NCBI RefSeq assembly: GCF_000382045.1
Contig: NZ_KB907452.1
Span: 126,295-190,294, forward strand
Direction of reading: 5' to 3'
Length of the DNA stretch: 64,000 nucleotides
From: Variovorax atrisoli 110B
Lineage (GTDB): Bacteria; Pseudomonadota; Gammaproteobacteria; Burkholderiales; Burkholderiaceae_C
Below the pieces are notes generated by a model. That model searched no databases. It was not told where the DNA came from and saw nothing but the letters and a program-made list of their open reading frames with translations. Shown here one piece after another: positions 44,798 through 53,002 of this stretch (position 1 is the stretch's first letter; the number at the start of each line of letters is the position of its first letter). A program made the translations under genes and the position numbers.

Positions 44798-47526
44798 TGA
44801 CGTACTCCGAGTTCGAGCGCCGCCTTTGTCGCGTCCGTCGAAACGAATGCGAGGACGCCGCTGTTGAAGATGAAATTGCCCGGCCGGCCTGCATCGGCCT
44901 GTGCCACGCCGAGCACCGGTGTGTCGTAGTCCAGCATGGCCGCGGCACCTGCGAGATTGAAGCCGCTGCCGGCCACCGTGGCATCGTGGTTCTCGCCCTT
45001 GACGCTGAGCAGCGCATAGCTTCCGTCCGCCGTGCCGCTGACCAGGCTCTGCTGCAGGCCGAAGAGGCGCATGCCCGCGTTTGCCGCCGACTCGCGCACC
45101 AGGTGCACCGGCACCGCCGCGCCGTTGACGAGCCCGATGACCATCGAGCCGGTGAGCGTGCCGCCGGTGGTCACGGCGCTGCCGGTCGGCGATGTGGTGA
45201 ACAGGTCGAAGGCGTCGCGGGTGCCGTTGTAGGTGATGTAGCCCTTCTCGGTCTGCGCGCAGGTCGTGTCGTAGATCATGAAGCCGTTGGCGGCATCGCG
45301 GCAGTATTGGAAGGTGCCGGCATTGCGCAGACGCACCGCCAGCGCCTGCGCGGTCGTGCCGCCGGTGCCCTGCTGCACGCCCACCGCATTGAAGATGTTC
45401 GACACCGGGTTGAACACCGTCGGCGTCGCCGCATTCTGGAAGGTGTTCTGGAACGCCAGCAGGGGCGCGAAGCCGCCGCCGCTCGGGGCGTTCACGCCGC
45501 CCGACAGCACCCCGCCGGCACCGAAGCTGAACACCGCCCCGCTCTCCGCGCTGGCATAGCTGCAGTTCCCCTCCGACACCAGCGTGCCGGTGCGCACCGT
45601 GCCGGCCGTGCGCTGCAGGCTCGCGTCGATGGTCACCGTATAGGCCATCGTGCCCGGGTCGATCTGCACGCGCAGTTCCTCGCCGAAGCTGTCGCCGCCC
45701 TTGTAGGTGGTGACGGCCGCAGGCAGGTTCGGGCAGGCCAGCGGGTCGCCGACCTCCGTCACGCAGCTGTAGTTGACGGCCGCGTCCAGGCTGCCGCTGC
45801 CGCGGTACTTGGGCCAGGCCGGGAACAGGCACAGAGGACGCGTACGGCCGTAGGTGCCGGCCACCGCGTCGACCGCGACGCCGGTGGCGGGCGCGAGGCC
45901 GTTCTCCACCCAGCCTTCGAGCGCGGCCAGCGAGTCCCAGTTGGGAATGAAGCTGCCGGTGCCGTGGCCCATGCCGGGCACGGTGTAGAAGCGCACGCTC
46001 CGGTCGACTGACGCCTGCCCCAGCGTTGCGACGAGCTGCTTGTAGTAGTCGATGGTCGAGTTCGGGCTGATCACTTCGTCGGCCAGGCCGTGCAGCATGA
46101 TGAGCCGGCCGCCGCGCCCGAAGAAGGGCGCGAGGTTCGGGTTGGTCGCGTCGGTGAGGTTCGACACCTCGGTCACGCGCGCCGCGTAGCTGCCCGGGTT
46201 CAGCGGGTCGAAGCCGAGCGTGTCGAAGTTCGCGATGCGCGTGACGAAGAACTTCACCCACTGGTCGCCGGTGACGTACATGTTGGCGTCGGCCGACGTG
46301 GCGGGGTTGCCCGGCACCTTGCGCGTGCCCAGGTCGCGCGTGGTGAAGGGGCCCGCCACCAGCGCGCCTTCGAGCAGGTTGTAGCCGCCCGCGCGCTTCA
46401 CGCCGTTGGCCAGCGAGTAGGTCGTGAAATCGAGCGGCGACTCGATGGCCTTCACTGTGTCGAGCTGCGCGTCCGACAGGCAGGTCTTGGCCGTCTTCGT
46501 ACCGCCGGGGCAGCGCAGCGAGGCCAGGAGCTGTGCATTGAGCTGGCGGCAGCTCTCGACGTTGCTCACGATGTTGTCGGCCGCGCCGTCGAGCTTGTCG
46601 CACGCCTGCATCGCGGCCTTCTGCACCATCAGCGTCTCGCTCAGGTCCATCCAGCCTGCGGCGCCGTTGTTGTAAAGGGCGCGGCCCACGGCCACGTTCG
46701 ACAGGCGCGTGCCGGTGTAGTTGAGCGCGGGCTCGTTGGCGATCACGCCGTCGTAGTCCAGCGGCCAGCGCTGGATGTAGCTCAGCGCATCGCGCCCGCC
46801 CGTGGAGGTGCCCAGGAAGTAGGCGTGCTTCGGCGCCACGCCGTAGCGCGCGAGCACCAGGGCCTGCGCCACGTCGCGCGTCTTCTTGAGCGAGTTGCCG
46901 CCGTAGTTGGCGAGCTGCTCGTCGTTGGCCGCGAACTTGCCGTCGGTGATGCTGCCCGACTGGTGACCCGAGTCGTCGCCGTAGGTGGCGTAGCCCAGCG
47001 CGAGCGGCGCGGGCTTGCCGGCGGGGCCGAAGCGGATGACCTCGGTGCCGTCGATCAGCACGCCGTCGAAGCCGCCGCCGCCGAAGTGGATGGTCTTCTG
47101 GTTCCACTTCTCGGGCAGGTTGACCGCGAAGTTGATGGACTGCGAATTCGGGTCGACCGGCTGGATGGTGCCGCGCACGCGGCAGTAGTCGCCGAGCGTG
47201 TTGCCCGCGTCGCTCGCGGCGACGGGCGTGGCACTGGTGACGGTGGCGCCCTGCGTGGGCAGGCTGATCAGCGAGGCCGGCAGGCTCCGGCCTGCGAGGT
47301 CGGCGCAGGACGCGACCGGCTGCACGGCCGGAGGCGGCGTGTTGTCGGGCGGGTCGCCTGCCGGCGGGCTGTCGCCCACGCCGGCGGGCGGCGTGCTGGT
47401 CGGGGGCAGGAAGGCGAAGCCGCCGCCTCCTCCCCCGCCTCCGCCGCCGCAAGCGGCCAGGGCCAATGAGATGCCGATCGCACTGGCGACGGCGAGGTAC
47501 TTCGATGCAGGGCGCTCTTTGCGCAT
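44794..47526 (-). CDS. Tannase/feruloyl esterase family lipoprotein with extra C-terminal domain
   Basis: A 910-residue precursor. Lipobox LAAC places the acylated cysteine at residue 26, followed by ten glycines and a Pro-rich tether (to about 70). Residues 75-600 are the tannase domain: GTSTGGRDAL with nucleophile Ser241, Asp483 in HGLADEVISP, His521 in PGMGHGTG and the terminal block RPLCLFPAWPKYRGSGS. Family members normally carry a CS-D-HC motif; here both cysteines are absent (Thr240 and Gly522). Residues 605-910 are an added beta-rich, Gly/Ser/Thr-rich domain not recognised. It probably cleaves aromatic or other esters at the cell surface or periplasm. The ATG start is divergent from a LysR gene. 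Confidence 0.87.
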   Translation of the reverse strand: MRKERPASKYLAVASAIGISLALAACGGGGGGGGGGFAFLPPTSTPPAGVGDSPPAGDPPDNTPPPAVQPVASCADLAGRSLPASLISLPTQGATVTSATPVAASDAGNTLGDYCRVRGTIQPVDPNSQSINFAVNLPEKWNQKTIHFGGGGFDGVLIDGTEVIRFGPAGKPAPLALGYATYGDDSGHQSGSITDGKFAANDEQLANYGGNSLKKTRDVAQALVLARYGVAPKHAYFLGTSTGGRDALSYIQRWPLDYDGVIANEPALNYTGTRLSNVAVGRALYNNGAAGWMDLSETLMVQKAAMQACDKLDGAADNIVSNVESCRQLNAQLLASLRCPGGTKTAKTCLSDAQLDTVKAIESPLDFTTYSLANGVKRAGGYNLLEGALVAGPFTTRDLGTRKVPGNPATSADANMYVTGDQWVKFFVTRIANFDTLGFDPLNPGSYAARVTEVSNLTDATNPNLAPFFGRGGRLIMLHGLADEVISPNSTIDYYKQLVATLGQASVDRSVRFYTVPGMGHGTGSFIPNWDSLAALEGWVENGLAPATGVAVDAVAGTYGRTRPLCLFPAWPKYRGSGSLDAAVNYSCVTEVGDPLACPNLPAAVTTYKGGDSFGEELRVQIDPGTMAYTVTIDASLQRTAGTVRTGTLVSEGNCSYASAESGAVFSFGAGGVLSGGVNAPSGGGFAPLLAFQNTFQNAATPTVFNPVSNIFNAVGVQQGTGGTTAQALAVRLRNAGTFQYCRDAANGFMIYDTTCAQTEKGYITYNGTRDAFDLFTTSPTGSAVTTGGTLTGSMVIGLVNGAAVPVHLVRESAANAGMRLFGLQQSLVSGTADGSYALLSVKGENHDATVAGSGFNLAGAAAMLDYDTPVLGVAQADAGRPGNFIFNSGVLAFVSTDATKAALELGVRH

Positions 47527-47583
47527 GGACTTGTCTCCGGCATGCGGCCTCGTTGGACCGCTTGTTCTTGAATGGGCGGCCGG

Positions 47584-47612
47584 AAGATAGATTCGGTGTG
47601 ACCTAGGGTCAA
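47584..47612 (-). promoter_or_regulatory. Promoter of the tannase-family operon overlapped by a LysR box
   Basis: On the minus strand TTGACC (47607-47612) and TATCTT (47584-47589) are spaced by 17 bp. The dyad TGACC-TAG-GGTCA (47599-47611), a perfect T-N11-A LysR box, covers the -35 element. It lies between the tannase-family gene and the divergent LysR gene. Regulation by that LysR is inferred. Confidence 0.65.
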
Positions 47613-47647
47613 ATAAAATAACAAGGCACTTCTCATATCAAAAACAT

Positions 47648-48568
47648 ATGGACATACGGGCACTGCGCTACTTCGCCGCCGTCGCCGAGACCGGCCACAT
47701 GACGCGCGCGGCCGAGCAGCTGGGCATCCAGCAGCCGCCTTTGAGCCTGCAGATCAAGGCACTCGAACGCGAGCTGGGCGTGCTGCTGTTCCGCCGCCAT
47801 CCGCGCGGCGTGGCGCTCACCGATGCGGGCCGGCTGTTCCAGGCCGAGGCGCTGCGCATGCTGCAGGACATGGATGCGATGAAGCAGCGCATGACCCGGG
47901 TGGCCAAGGGCCAGGCCGGCAGGCTGGCGGTGGGCTTCACCAGCTCGGCGGCGGCGCACCGCTTCATGCCCGACGCGCTGCGCGAGTTCCGCCGCGCCTA
48001 CCCCGACGTCGAGCTGCAACTGCGCGAGGACAACGCGGCCGAGCTCACCGAGGCGCTGGCGGCCGGCCGCCTGCACTGCAGCCTGCTGCGCGTGCCGGTC
48101 GCGCGGCCCGAGGGGCTGCTGTTCGAGACGCTGCTGCGCGAGCCGGTGCTGGTCGCCATGCCGAGCGACCACCGCCTTGCCCGTGGCCGCGACAAGGACT
48201 CGCGGGCGCTGCCGCTCGCCAGGCTCTGCGAGGAAGGCATCATCCTCGTGCGGCGTCCGGGCGCTCCGGGCCTGTATGCCGACCTGCTCGCGCTGTGCCA
48301 CGCCAAGGGGCTGCGCCCGCGCGTGGTGGCCGAAGTCGATCGAATGATGACCAACCTCAATCTCGTGGCCGCAGGGGTCGGCCTCTCGGTGGTGCCTGCG
48401 TCGATGCACGGCGTGCACGCGCACGCCATCGCCTACGCGCGGCTGGCCGACGGCGGGCAGCTCGACGCGCCGCTCACGCTGGTCTCGCGCGCCGAGGAAG
48501 ACAACCTGCCCGCGCTAAATTTCGCGGCGCTGCTGCGCAGGCTGGCGCAGGAGAACCCCGGCTCATGA
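47648..48568 (+). CDS. LysR family transcriptional regulator, BenM/CatM-like
   Basis: A 306-residue LysR regulator starting MDIRALRYFAAVAETGHMTRAAEQLGIQQPPLSLQ, the N-terminus of the CbbR/BenM/CatM group, which often responds to aromatic acids or their ring-cleavage products. The wing reads LLFRRHPRGVALTDAG. The effector domain follows with VGFTSSAAAH and VVPASMHGV near the C-terminus. It is divergent from the tannase-family operon with a dyad over that promoter. Its stop overlaps the start of the downstream Bug receptor (ATGA), so the receptor is co-expressed with its regulator. A role in controlling ester degradation is likely by position. Confidence 0.9.
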   Translation: MDIRALRYFAAVAETGHMTRAAEQLGIQQPPLSLQIKALERELGVLLFRRHPRGVALTDAGRLFQAEALRMLQDMDAMKQRMTRVAKGQAGRLAVGFTSSAAAHRFMPDALREFRRAYPDVELQLREDNAAELTEALAAGRLHCSLLRVPVARPEGLLFETLLREPVLVAMPSDHRLARGRDKDSRALPLARLCEEGIILVRRPGAPGLYADLLALCHAKGLRPRVVAEVDRMMTNLNLVAAGVGLSVVPASMHGVHAHAIAYARLADGGQLDAPLTLVSRAEEDNLPALNFAALLRRLAQENPGS

Positions 48569-49560
48569 CACGGCTGGGCCGCCGCCACCTGCTGCAGCGC
48601 GCAGGCACCCTGCTGGCCGCGGCCTGCGCATTGCCCGGCGTGCTGCGGGCGGCACCCGCGCAGTGGCCGAACAAGCCGGTTCGCCTGATCGTGGTCTACC
48701 CGCCCGGCGGCGTGAGCGACGGCATGGCGCGCGTGCTGGCCGAGCCGCTCGCACGTTCGCTCGGCGTGCCGGTGATCATCGAGAACCGCCCCGGGGCCGG
48801 CGGCAGCCTCGGCATGGATGCGCTCGCCCGTTCGGCCCCGGACGGCAGCACGCTGGCCTTCTCCGCCATCAGCCCGCTCACGCTGCACCCGCTGCTCGCA
48901 CGCGTTCCCTACGACCCGATGCGCGCCTTCATGCCCGTGGCCAGCGTGATGCGCACGCCGGTGCTGGTGGTGGGCACCCCCGCCTTCACCGGCCGCGGCT
49001 TCGGCGAGCTGATCGCGCGGGCGCGCAGGCAGCCCGGCGAGGTGCGATGGGCCACCTCGGGCGTGGCCACCATCGGCCACCTCGTGCTCGCGCAGGTGCG
49101 CGTGCAAAGCGGCACCGAGATCACGCACATCCCCTACCAGGGCGGCGGCCCGCAGCTCAACGATGCGCTCAGCGGCCAGTTCGAGGTGCTCTCCACCAAC
49201 GTCGCCGCGCAGCAGCTGCAGTACATCGAAGGCGGCCGCTTCCAGGCGCTGGCCGTGGGCGCTCCGGCACGCATCGATGCACTGCCCACGGTGCCGACCC
49301 TCGCGGAACTGGGATTCGAGAAGGCCAACCGCGATTCGCTCTTCGGCATCTTCGCGCCGGCCCGCACGCCGGGCGCGGTGGTGCAGATGCTCAACGCCGA
49401 GATCAACCGCGTGCTTGAAAGCGACGCGGTGCGCTCCCGGTTGCGCGCGGCCTACAACCTGCCAGCGGGCGGCGGCAGTGACGCCTTCGCGCACGAGATC
49501 GCGCTGGACAGGCGGCGCAACCGGGAGCTGGTGACGGGGGATCGGTCGCAGTTCGACTGA
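48565..49560 (+). CDS. Bug/TTT-type solute-binding protein, possible Tat signal
   Basis: A 331-residue Bug receptor. The N-terminus MTRLGRRHLLQRAGTLLAAA has a twin arginine before a hydrophobic stretch, a possible Tat signal. Typical blocks are KPVRLIVVYPPGGVSDGMAR, VIIENRPGAGGSLGMDALA and APDGSTLAF, then ITHIPYQGGGPQLNDAL. The ATG overlaps the LysR stop codon. With the receptor at 42420-43397 it brackets the tannase-family genes, suggesting two related ligands or two stages of uptake. No TctA/TctB membrane genes are present nearby. Confidence 0.92.
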   Translation: MTRLGRRHLLQRAGTLLAAACALPGVLRAAPAQWPNKPVRLIVVYPPGGVSDGMARVLAEPLARSLGVPVIIENRPGAGGSLGMDALARSAPDGSTLAFSAISPLTLHPLLARVPYDPMRAFMPVASVMRTPVLVVGTPAFTGRGFGELIARARRQPGEVRWATSGVATIGHLVLAQVRVQSGTEITHIPYQGGGPQLNDALSGQFEVLSTNVAAQQLQYIEGGRFQALAVGAPARIDALPTVPTLAELGFEKANRDSLFGIFAPARTPGAVVQMLNAEINRVLESDAVRSRLRAAYNLPAGGGSDAFAHEIALDRRRNRELVTGDRSQFD

Positions 49561-49577
49561 ACGCGATGGCTTGCCGA

Positions 49578-50150
49578 CTACTTCTCGGCCACCCAGAGCC
49601 GAGGGTAGTCGGCGACGAAGCTGTCGGCCGTCACGCTCAGCGTGGCCGCGTAGTCGAAGCGCTTCGCCTCGTAGGCGTACTCGGTCTCGCTGCGCCGCTC
49701 GTAGCGTTGCATCAGTTCGCTGAGCACGCCGCCGCCGTCGATGTCGAGCCACGCGGCGGGGGCGTCGGCGCCCTCGCCCTTCGCGAGGCCCAGGCGGCGC
49801 AGCTGCAGCAGGTTGGTGGCGGGCGTGAAGCCCAGGTCGAGGTCGATGCAGTGCGAGAGGTCGGACACGGGCTCGTCGTTGAGCTTCCAGTGGCCGCGCG
49901 CGTCGCGGGCGATCGAGAGGTCGACCGCCGAGTCGCCGAGCCATCCGCGCACCGTGCCCCACTGGGTGTGCCATAGCAGGTCGCAGCGCACGCGGTAGTG
50001 CAGCTGGCCGATGCGGCCGTCTTCCAGCCGGAACACGGCTGCACCGTCGAGTTGCCAGGCCGAGGCATTGCGTTCGAGGCGGCAGGCATCGTGGCCCGGT
50101 ACGTCGAGCCTGCGCCAGAGGATGGAGGCGACCGTTTGCATGGCGCGCAT
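49578..50150 (-). CDS. Putative glycolipid-binding protein (DUF1089-like)
   Basis: A 190-residue cytoplasmic protein matching, from memory, the putative glycolipid-binding (DUF1089) family. Family blocks are LWRRLDVPGHDACRLE near the N-terminus, YRVRCDLLWHTQWGTVRGW, then LDLGFTPATNLLQLRRLGL and YERRSETEYAYEA near the end. The fold is a beta-barrel-like sheet for which lipid binding was proposed on structural grounds only. Two starts are possible (ATG 50148-50150 or ATG 50139-50141) and neither has a strong ribosome-binding site. It is convergent with the Bug gene (17-base gap). Role unknown. Confidence 0.8.
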   Translation of the reverse strand: MRAMQTVASILWRRLDVPGHDACRLERNASAWQLDGAAVFRLEDGRIGQLHYRVRCDLLWHTQWGTVRGWLGDSAVDLSIARDARGHWKLNDEPVSDLSHCIDLDLGFTPATNLLQLRRLGLAKGEGADAPAAWLDIDGGGVLSELMQRYERRSETEYAYEAKRFDYAATLSVTADSFVADYPRLWVAEK

Positions 50151-50235
50151 GATGGCACCGGCATGCAGCGCGGCGCAAGCAATGACCCGCCGCCCCGCAG
50201 GTGCCAGTCAGGTTCGGGGGAGACGATTTCCGTGC

Positions 50236-50622
50236 ATGACGCCACCGGCAGACACCCCTCCCCCCGCGGACTCCGCGCAGCCCTCCGGTCCGCCGGCGCC
50301 GCGCTGGCTCGACTGGATCGACCGCGTCGCGATGACCTTCGCCGTCGCCATCGCGCTGCTGCTCTTCGCGCAGTGGCCGCTGCGCGACCTCGCCGGCTCC
50401 GGCAACGGCCCGACGCAGGCCAACGACCTCGCGCAGTGGCTGTTCGCGCTGTATGTGGCGGTGTCGCTGAGGCATGCCGGGCGGCGCGGCGCGCACCTGG
50501 TGGCCCGGCCCGACCTGGCGGCCGACACCGCCGGGCGCCATGCGCGGCTGCGCCGCATCGGCGCGGCGCTGTGCGTGCTGCCCTGGTCGCTGTTCCTGGT
50601 CTTCACCGCGCTGCGCCGGTGA
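50236..50622 (+). CDS. TRAP transporter small permease, N-terminal three-helix part
   Basis: A 128-residue membrane protein with a Pro-rich N-terminus and three helices (about residues 33-50, 63-80, 105-125), resembling the first three helices of DctQ-type small TRAP subunits. Such subunits normally have four helices and 150-190 residues. The stop TGA (50620-50622) shares a base with the ATG of the next short frame, which encodes a sequence resembling the missing fourth helix. A two-base insertion or one-base deletion around 50613-50620 would join them. It is either a genuine split subunit kept by coupling or a frameshift, real or sequencing-derived. Confidence 0.75.
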   Translation: MTPPADTPPPADSAQPSGPPAPRWLDWIDRVAMTFAVAIALLLFAQWPLRDLAGSGNGPTQANDLAQWLFALYVAVSLRHAGRRGAHLVARPDLAADTAGRHARLRRIGAALCVLPWSLFLVFTALRR

Positions 50623-50807
50623 TGCGCTCGGTGGAGGCGCTCGAACTCTTTCCCGACACCTTCAACCCCGGCTATTTCATGATCAAGGTGGCCTTGCTGC
50701 TGCTCGCCGCGCTGCTGGCGGTGCAGAGCGCGCTCGACCTCCGGCAGGAGCTGCGCCCGGCGAACCCGCCAGAAGACACCGGCCAACCCGGACAGCCCGG
50801 CCCGTAG
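50622..50807 (+). CDS. TRAP transporter small permease, C-terminal helix part
   Basis: A 61-residue frame reading RSVEALELFPDTFNPGYF followed by one hydrophobic helix (MIKVALLLLAALLAVQSAL) and a polar tail. The P-D-T-F-N-P-G-Y-F stretch, then a helix, is typical of the end of DctQ-type small permeases. It overlaps the preceding partial subunit by one base and abuts the large permease gene (TAG then ATG with no gap). Read with the preceding frame it would complete a normal small subunit. Alternatively it is a separately translated fragment. Confidence 0.6.
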   Translation: MRSVEALELFPDTFNPGYFMIKVALLLLAALLAVQSALDLRQELRPANPPEDTGQPGQPGP

Positions 50808-52292
50808 ATGCCCTGGCTCGGACTCGCCCTGCTCGCGCTGGCCCTGGCGCTGATGATGACCACCGGCTGGCCGACCTACGCCGTGCTGCTGGGCACATGC
50901 ACGATCGGCGCGCTCGCCGGCCTGGCACTGGGTGCCTTCGACCTCGCGCTGCTGCAGAACCTGCCATGGCGCATCGTCGGGCTGCTGGAGCACGACCTGC
51001 TGCAGGCGCTCGCGCTCTATGCGCTGGTGGGCGCACTCCTCAACCGGCTGGCGCTGGCCGGCCACCTGTACCACGGCCTGCGCAAGGTGCTGGCCCTGGT
51101 CGCGCCGCGCGCGGCCCCCGAGATCGCCGGCATGGTGCTGGGGCTGCTGCTCGCGCCGATGAACGGTTCGGTGGGCGCCAGCCTGCTGACGCTCGCCCGC
51201 ACCGCCGGCCAGGGCTGGACGCGCGAGGGACTGCCCCCGGCGCGGCGAACTGCACTCGTGGCCGTGACCAGCACGCTGGGCGTGATCGTGCCACCCTCGC
51301 TGGTGCTTCTGCTGCTCGGCGACGCAATGCTGCGCGCGCACACCGAGGGCATGAACATGGCACGCGAACTGGCGCTGCCTTCGGCGAGCACGGCCAGCCG
51401 CGTCGTCAACACGCAGGACATCCTGCAGGCCGCGCTGGTGCCGGCCGCCGCGCTGCTGGTCGGCTGGCTCGCCGTGGCATGGCTAGGCGCGCGCCGCAAG
51501 CCACGGGACGCCGTGCCGCGCGAACCGCTGAGCCGCGGCGAGGGCTGGACCTTGCTGCTGGTGCCGCTGCTGATCGGCGCGCTGCTGGTGCTGGTCACGC
51601 TCGGCAGGGTGCGCGCGGTGGAAGGCGCGGCTGCCGCCTGCGTGCTGCTGCTGGCGTGGGGCCTGCTGTCGCGCCAGCTCACGCGTGCGGTGCTGTGGCA
51701 GGTGCTCGACGACGCGATGGCGCTCACCGGCGCGCTCTACGCGCTGCTGGTGGCGGCCACCACCTTCTCGCTGCTGCTGCGCGGCTTCGGCACCGACGGG
51801 CTGATCGCGCGGCTGATGCTGTCGCTGCAGCAGCATCCGATGATCGGGCTCGCGGTGGTGCTGGCGGTGCTGCTCGCCTTTGCCTTCGTGCTCGACGCCT
51901 TCGAGCTGATCTTCCTCATCGTGCCCATCGTCATGCCGCCTGTGCTCGCACAGCTCGACGACGCGGCCTGGATCGCCACGCTCACGCTGCTGGTGCTGCA
52001 GGCCGGCTTCCTGCTGCCGCCCTTCGGCTACGCGCTGGTGCTGGCGCGCGGGCAGGTGAAGCCGCGACCGCCGGCCGGCGCCCTCGCGCGGGTGCTGGCG
52101 CCGTATCTCGCGGTGCTCGCCACTGTCACCGCGCTGGTGATGGCGCTGCCCCAGACCACGCGCTGGCTGCGCACCTCGCCCACCGCGCTCATGCCCGCCG
52201 GGCCGATGAACGACGAGGCGGTGGAGCGCCTGATGCGCGAGATGGCGCCGCCCGATACGGGCGACAGCGCCCCGCCGCCAGAGGAGAAATAG
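50808..52292 (+). CDS. TRAP transporter large permease (DctM type)
   Basis: A 494-residue inner-membrane protein with 12 or more helices. Family features are GWPTYAVLLGTCTIGALAG near the N-terminus, PEIAGMVLGLLLAPMNGSVGAS and LGVIVPPSLVLLLLGDAML, then DAFELIFLIVPIVMPP in the C-terminal half. With a small subunit and a periplasmic receptor it would import organic acids using the sodium gradient. Its start codon directly follows the stop of the small-subunit fragment. No DctP-type receptor gene is present within the window near it, so the receptor must be elsewhere or shared. Confidence 0.88.
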   Translation: MPWLGLALLALALALMMTTGWPTYAVLLGTCTIGALAGLALGAFDLALLQNLPWRIVGLLEHDLLQALALYALVGALLNRLALAGHLYHGLRKVLALVAPRAAPEIAGMVLGLLLAPMNGSVGASLLTLARTAGQGWTREGLPPARRTALVAVTSTLGVIVPPSLVLLLLGDAMLRAHTEGMNMARELALPSASTASRVVNTQDILQAALVPAAALLVGWLAVAWLGARRKPRDAVPREPLSRGEGWTLLLVPLLIGALLVLVTLGRVRAVEGAAAACVLLLAWGLLSRQLTRAVLWQVLDDAMALTGALYALLVAATTFSLLLRGFGTDGLIARLMLSLQQHPMIGLAVVLAVLLAFAFVLDAFELIFLIVPIVMPPVLAQLDDAAWIATLTLLVLQAGFLLPPFGYALVLARGQVKPRPPAGALARVLAPYLAVLATVTALVMALPQTTRWLRTSPTALMPAGPMNDEAVERLMREMAPPDTGDSAPPPEEK

Positions 52293-52323
52293 CCGCGCAT
52301 GGCGTGCCGCACAATGCGCGTCC

Positions 52324-52941
52324 ATGACCTTCCGGCTCCCAGCAGTCATCGCCCTCGCCCTGTCTCTGCTCCTGGCCGGCGCCGCCCGCGCGTCGACGCA
52401 GCTGAAGGACGGCGACATCGTCTTCCACACCTCGCGCTCGGCCCAGAGCCTCGCGGTGCAGCGCGCGACCGGCTCGCGCTACAGCCACATGGGCATCGTG
52501 CTGACGAGAGACGGCAAGCCCTACGTGTTCGAGGCGGTCTCCACCGTGCGCTACACGCCGCTCGCGCAATGGACGGCGCGCGGGAACGGCGGGCACTACG
52601 TGGTCAAGCGGCTGCGCAAGGCCGACACGCTGCTCACGCCGGGTGCCGTTGCAAGGCTGCGCGCCGGCACGGCCGACTTCGAAGGCCGCCCCTACGACCT
52701 GACCTTCGAATGGTCCGACCAGCGCATCTATTGCTCCGAACTCGTGTGGAAGCTCTACCAGCGCGCGCTGGGCGTGCGCATCGGCGAGCTGCAGAAGATC
52801 CGCGAATTCAACCTGAAGGACCCGGCCGTTCGCGCCAAGATGCGCGAGCGCTACGGCGACAGGGTGCCGATGGACGAGCCCGTGATCTCCCCCGCGGCGA
52901 TGTTCGACTCGCCGCTGCTGGTGACGGTGGAGACGCGCTGA
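52324..52941 (+). CDS. YiiX-like permuted papain-fold hydrolase, exported
   Basis: A 205-residue precursor with signal peptide (about residues 1-23). The mature domain matches YiiX/YebB-like proteins, permuted NlpC/P60 (papain-fold) cysteine hydrolases. LKDGDIVFHTSRSAQS opens the domain, His in RYSHMGIVLTRDG is the catalytic-histidine candidate and the nucleophile candidate is Cys in IYCSELVWKLY. The permuted order (His first, Cys later) is as expected. Such proteins may act on amide or ester bonds in lipids or peptides. It begins 32 bases after the TRAP gene and precedes dinB by 62 bases. Confidence 0.85.
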   Translation: MTFRLPAVIALALSLLLAGAARASTQLKDGDIVFHTSRSAQSLAVQRATGSRYSHMGIVLTRDGKPYVFEAVSTVRYTPLAQWTARGNGGHYVVKRLRKADTLLTPGAVARLRAGTADFEGRPYDLTFEWSDQRIYCSELVWKLYQRALGVRIGELQKIREFNLKDPAVRAKMRERYGDRVPMDEPVISPAAMFDSPLLVTVETR

Positions 52942-53002
52942 CCGGGTCGGGCGAATCGCCCCGCACGCGCAAGCAGCGCCCAGCCGCGAGACAATTGTTT
53001 CC

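Noticed and set aside
43430..47452. A 1340-codon open frame on the minus strand spanning the hydrolase and tannase genes
   Set aside because: Its last third is the real alpha/beta hydrolase; the first two thirds are an Arg/Ala-rich shadow of the tannase-family gene in another frame.
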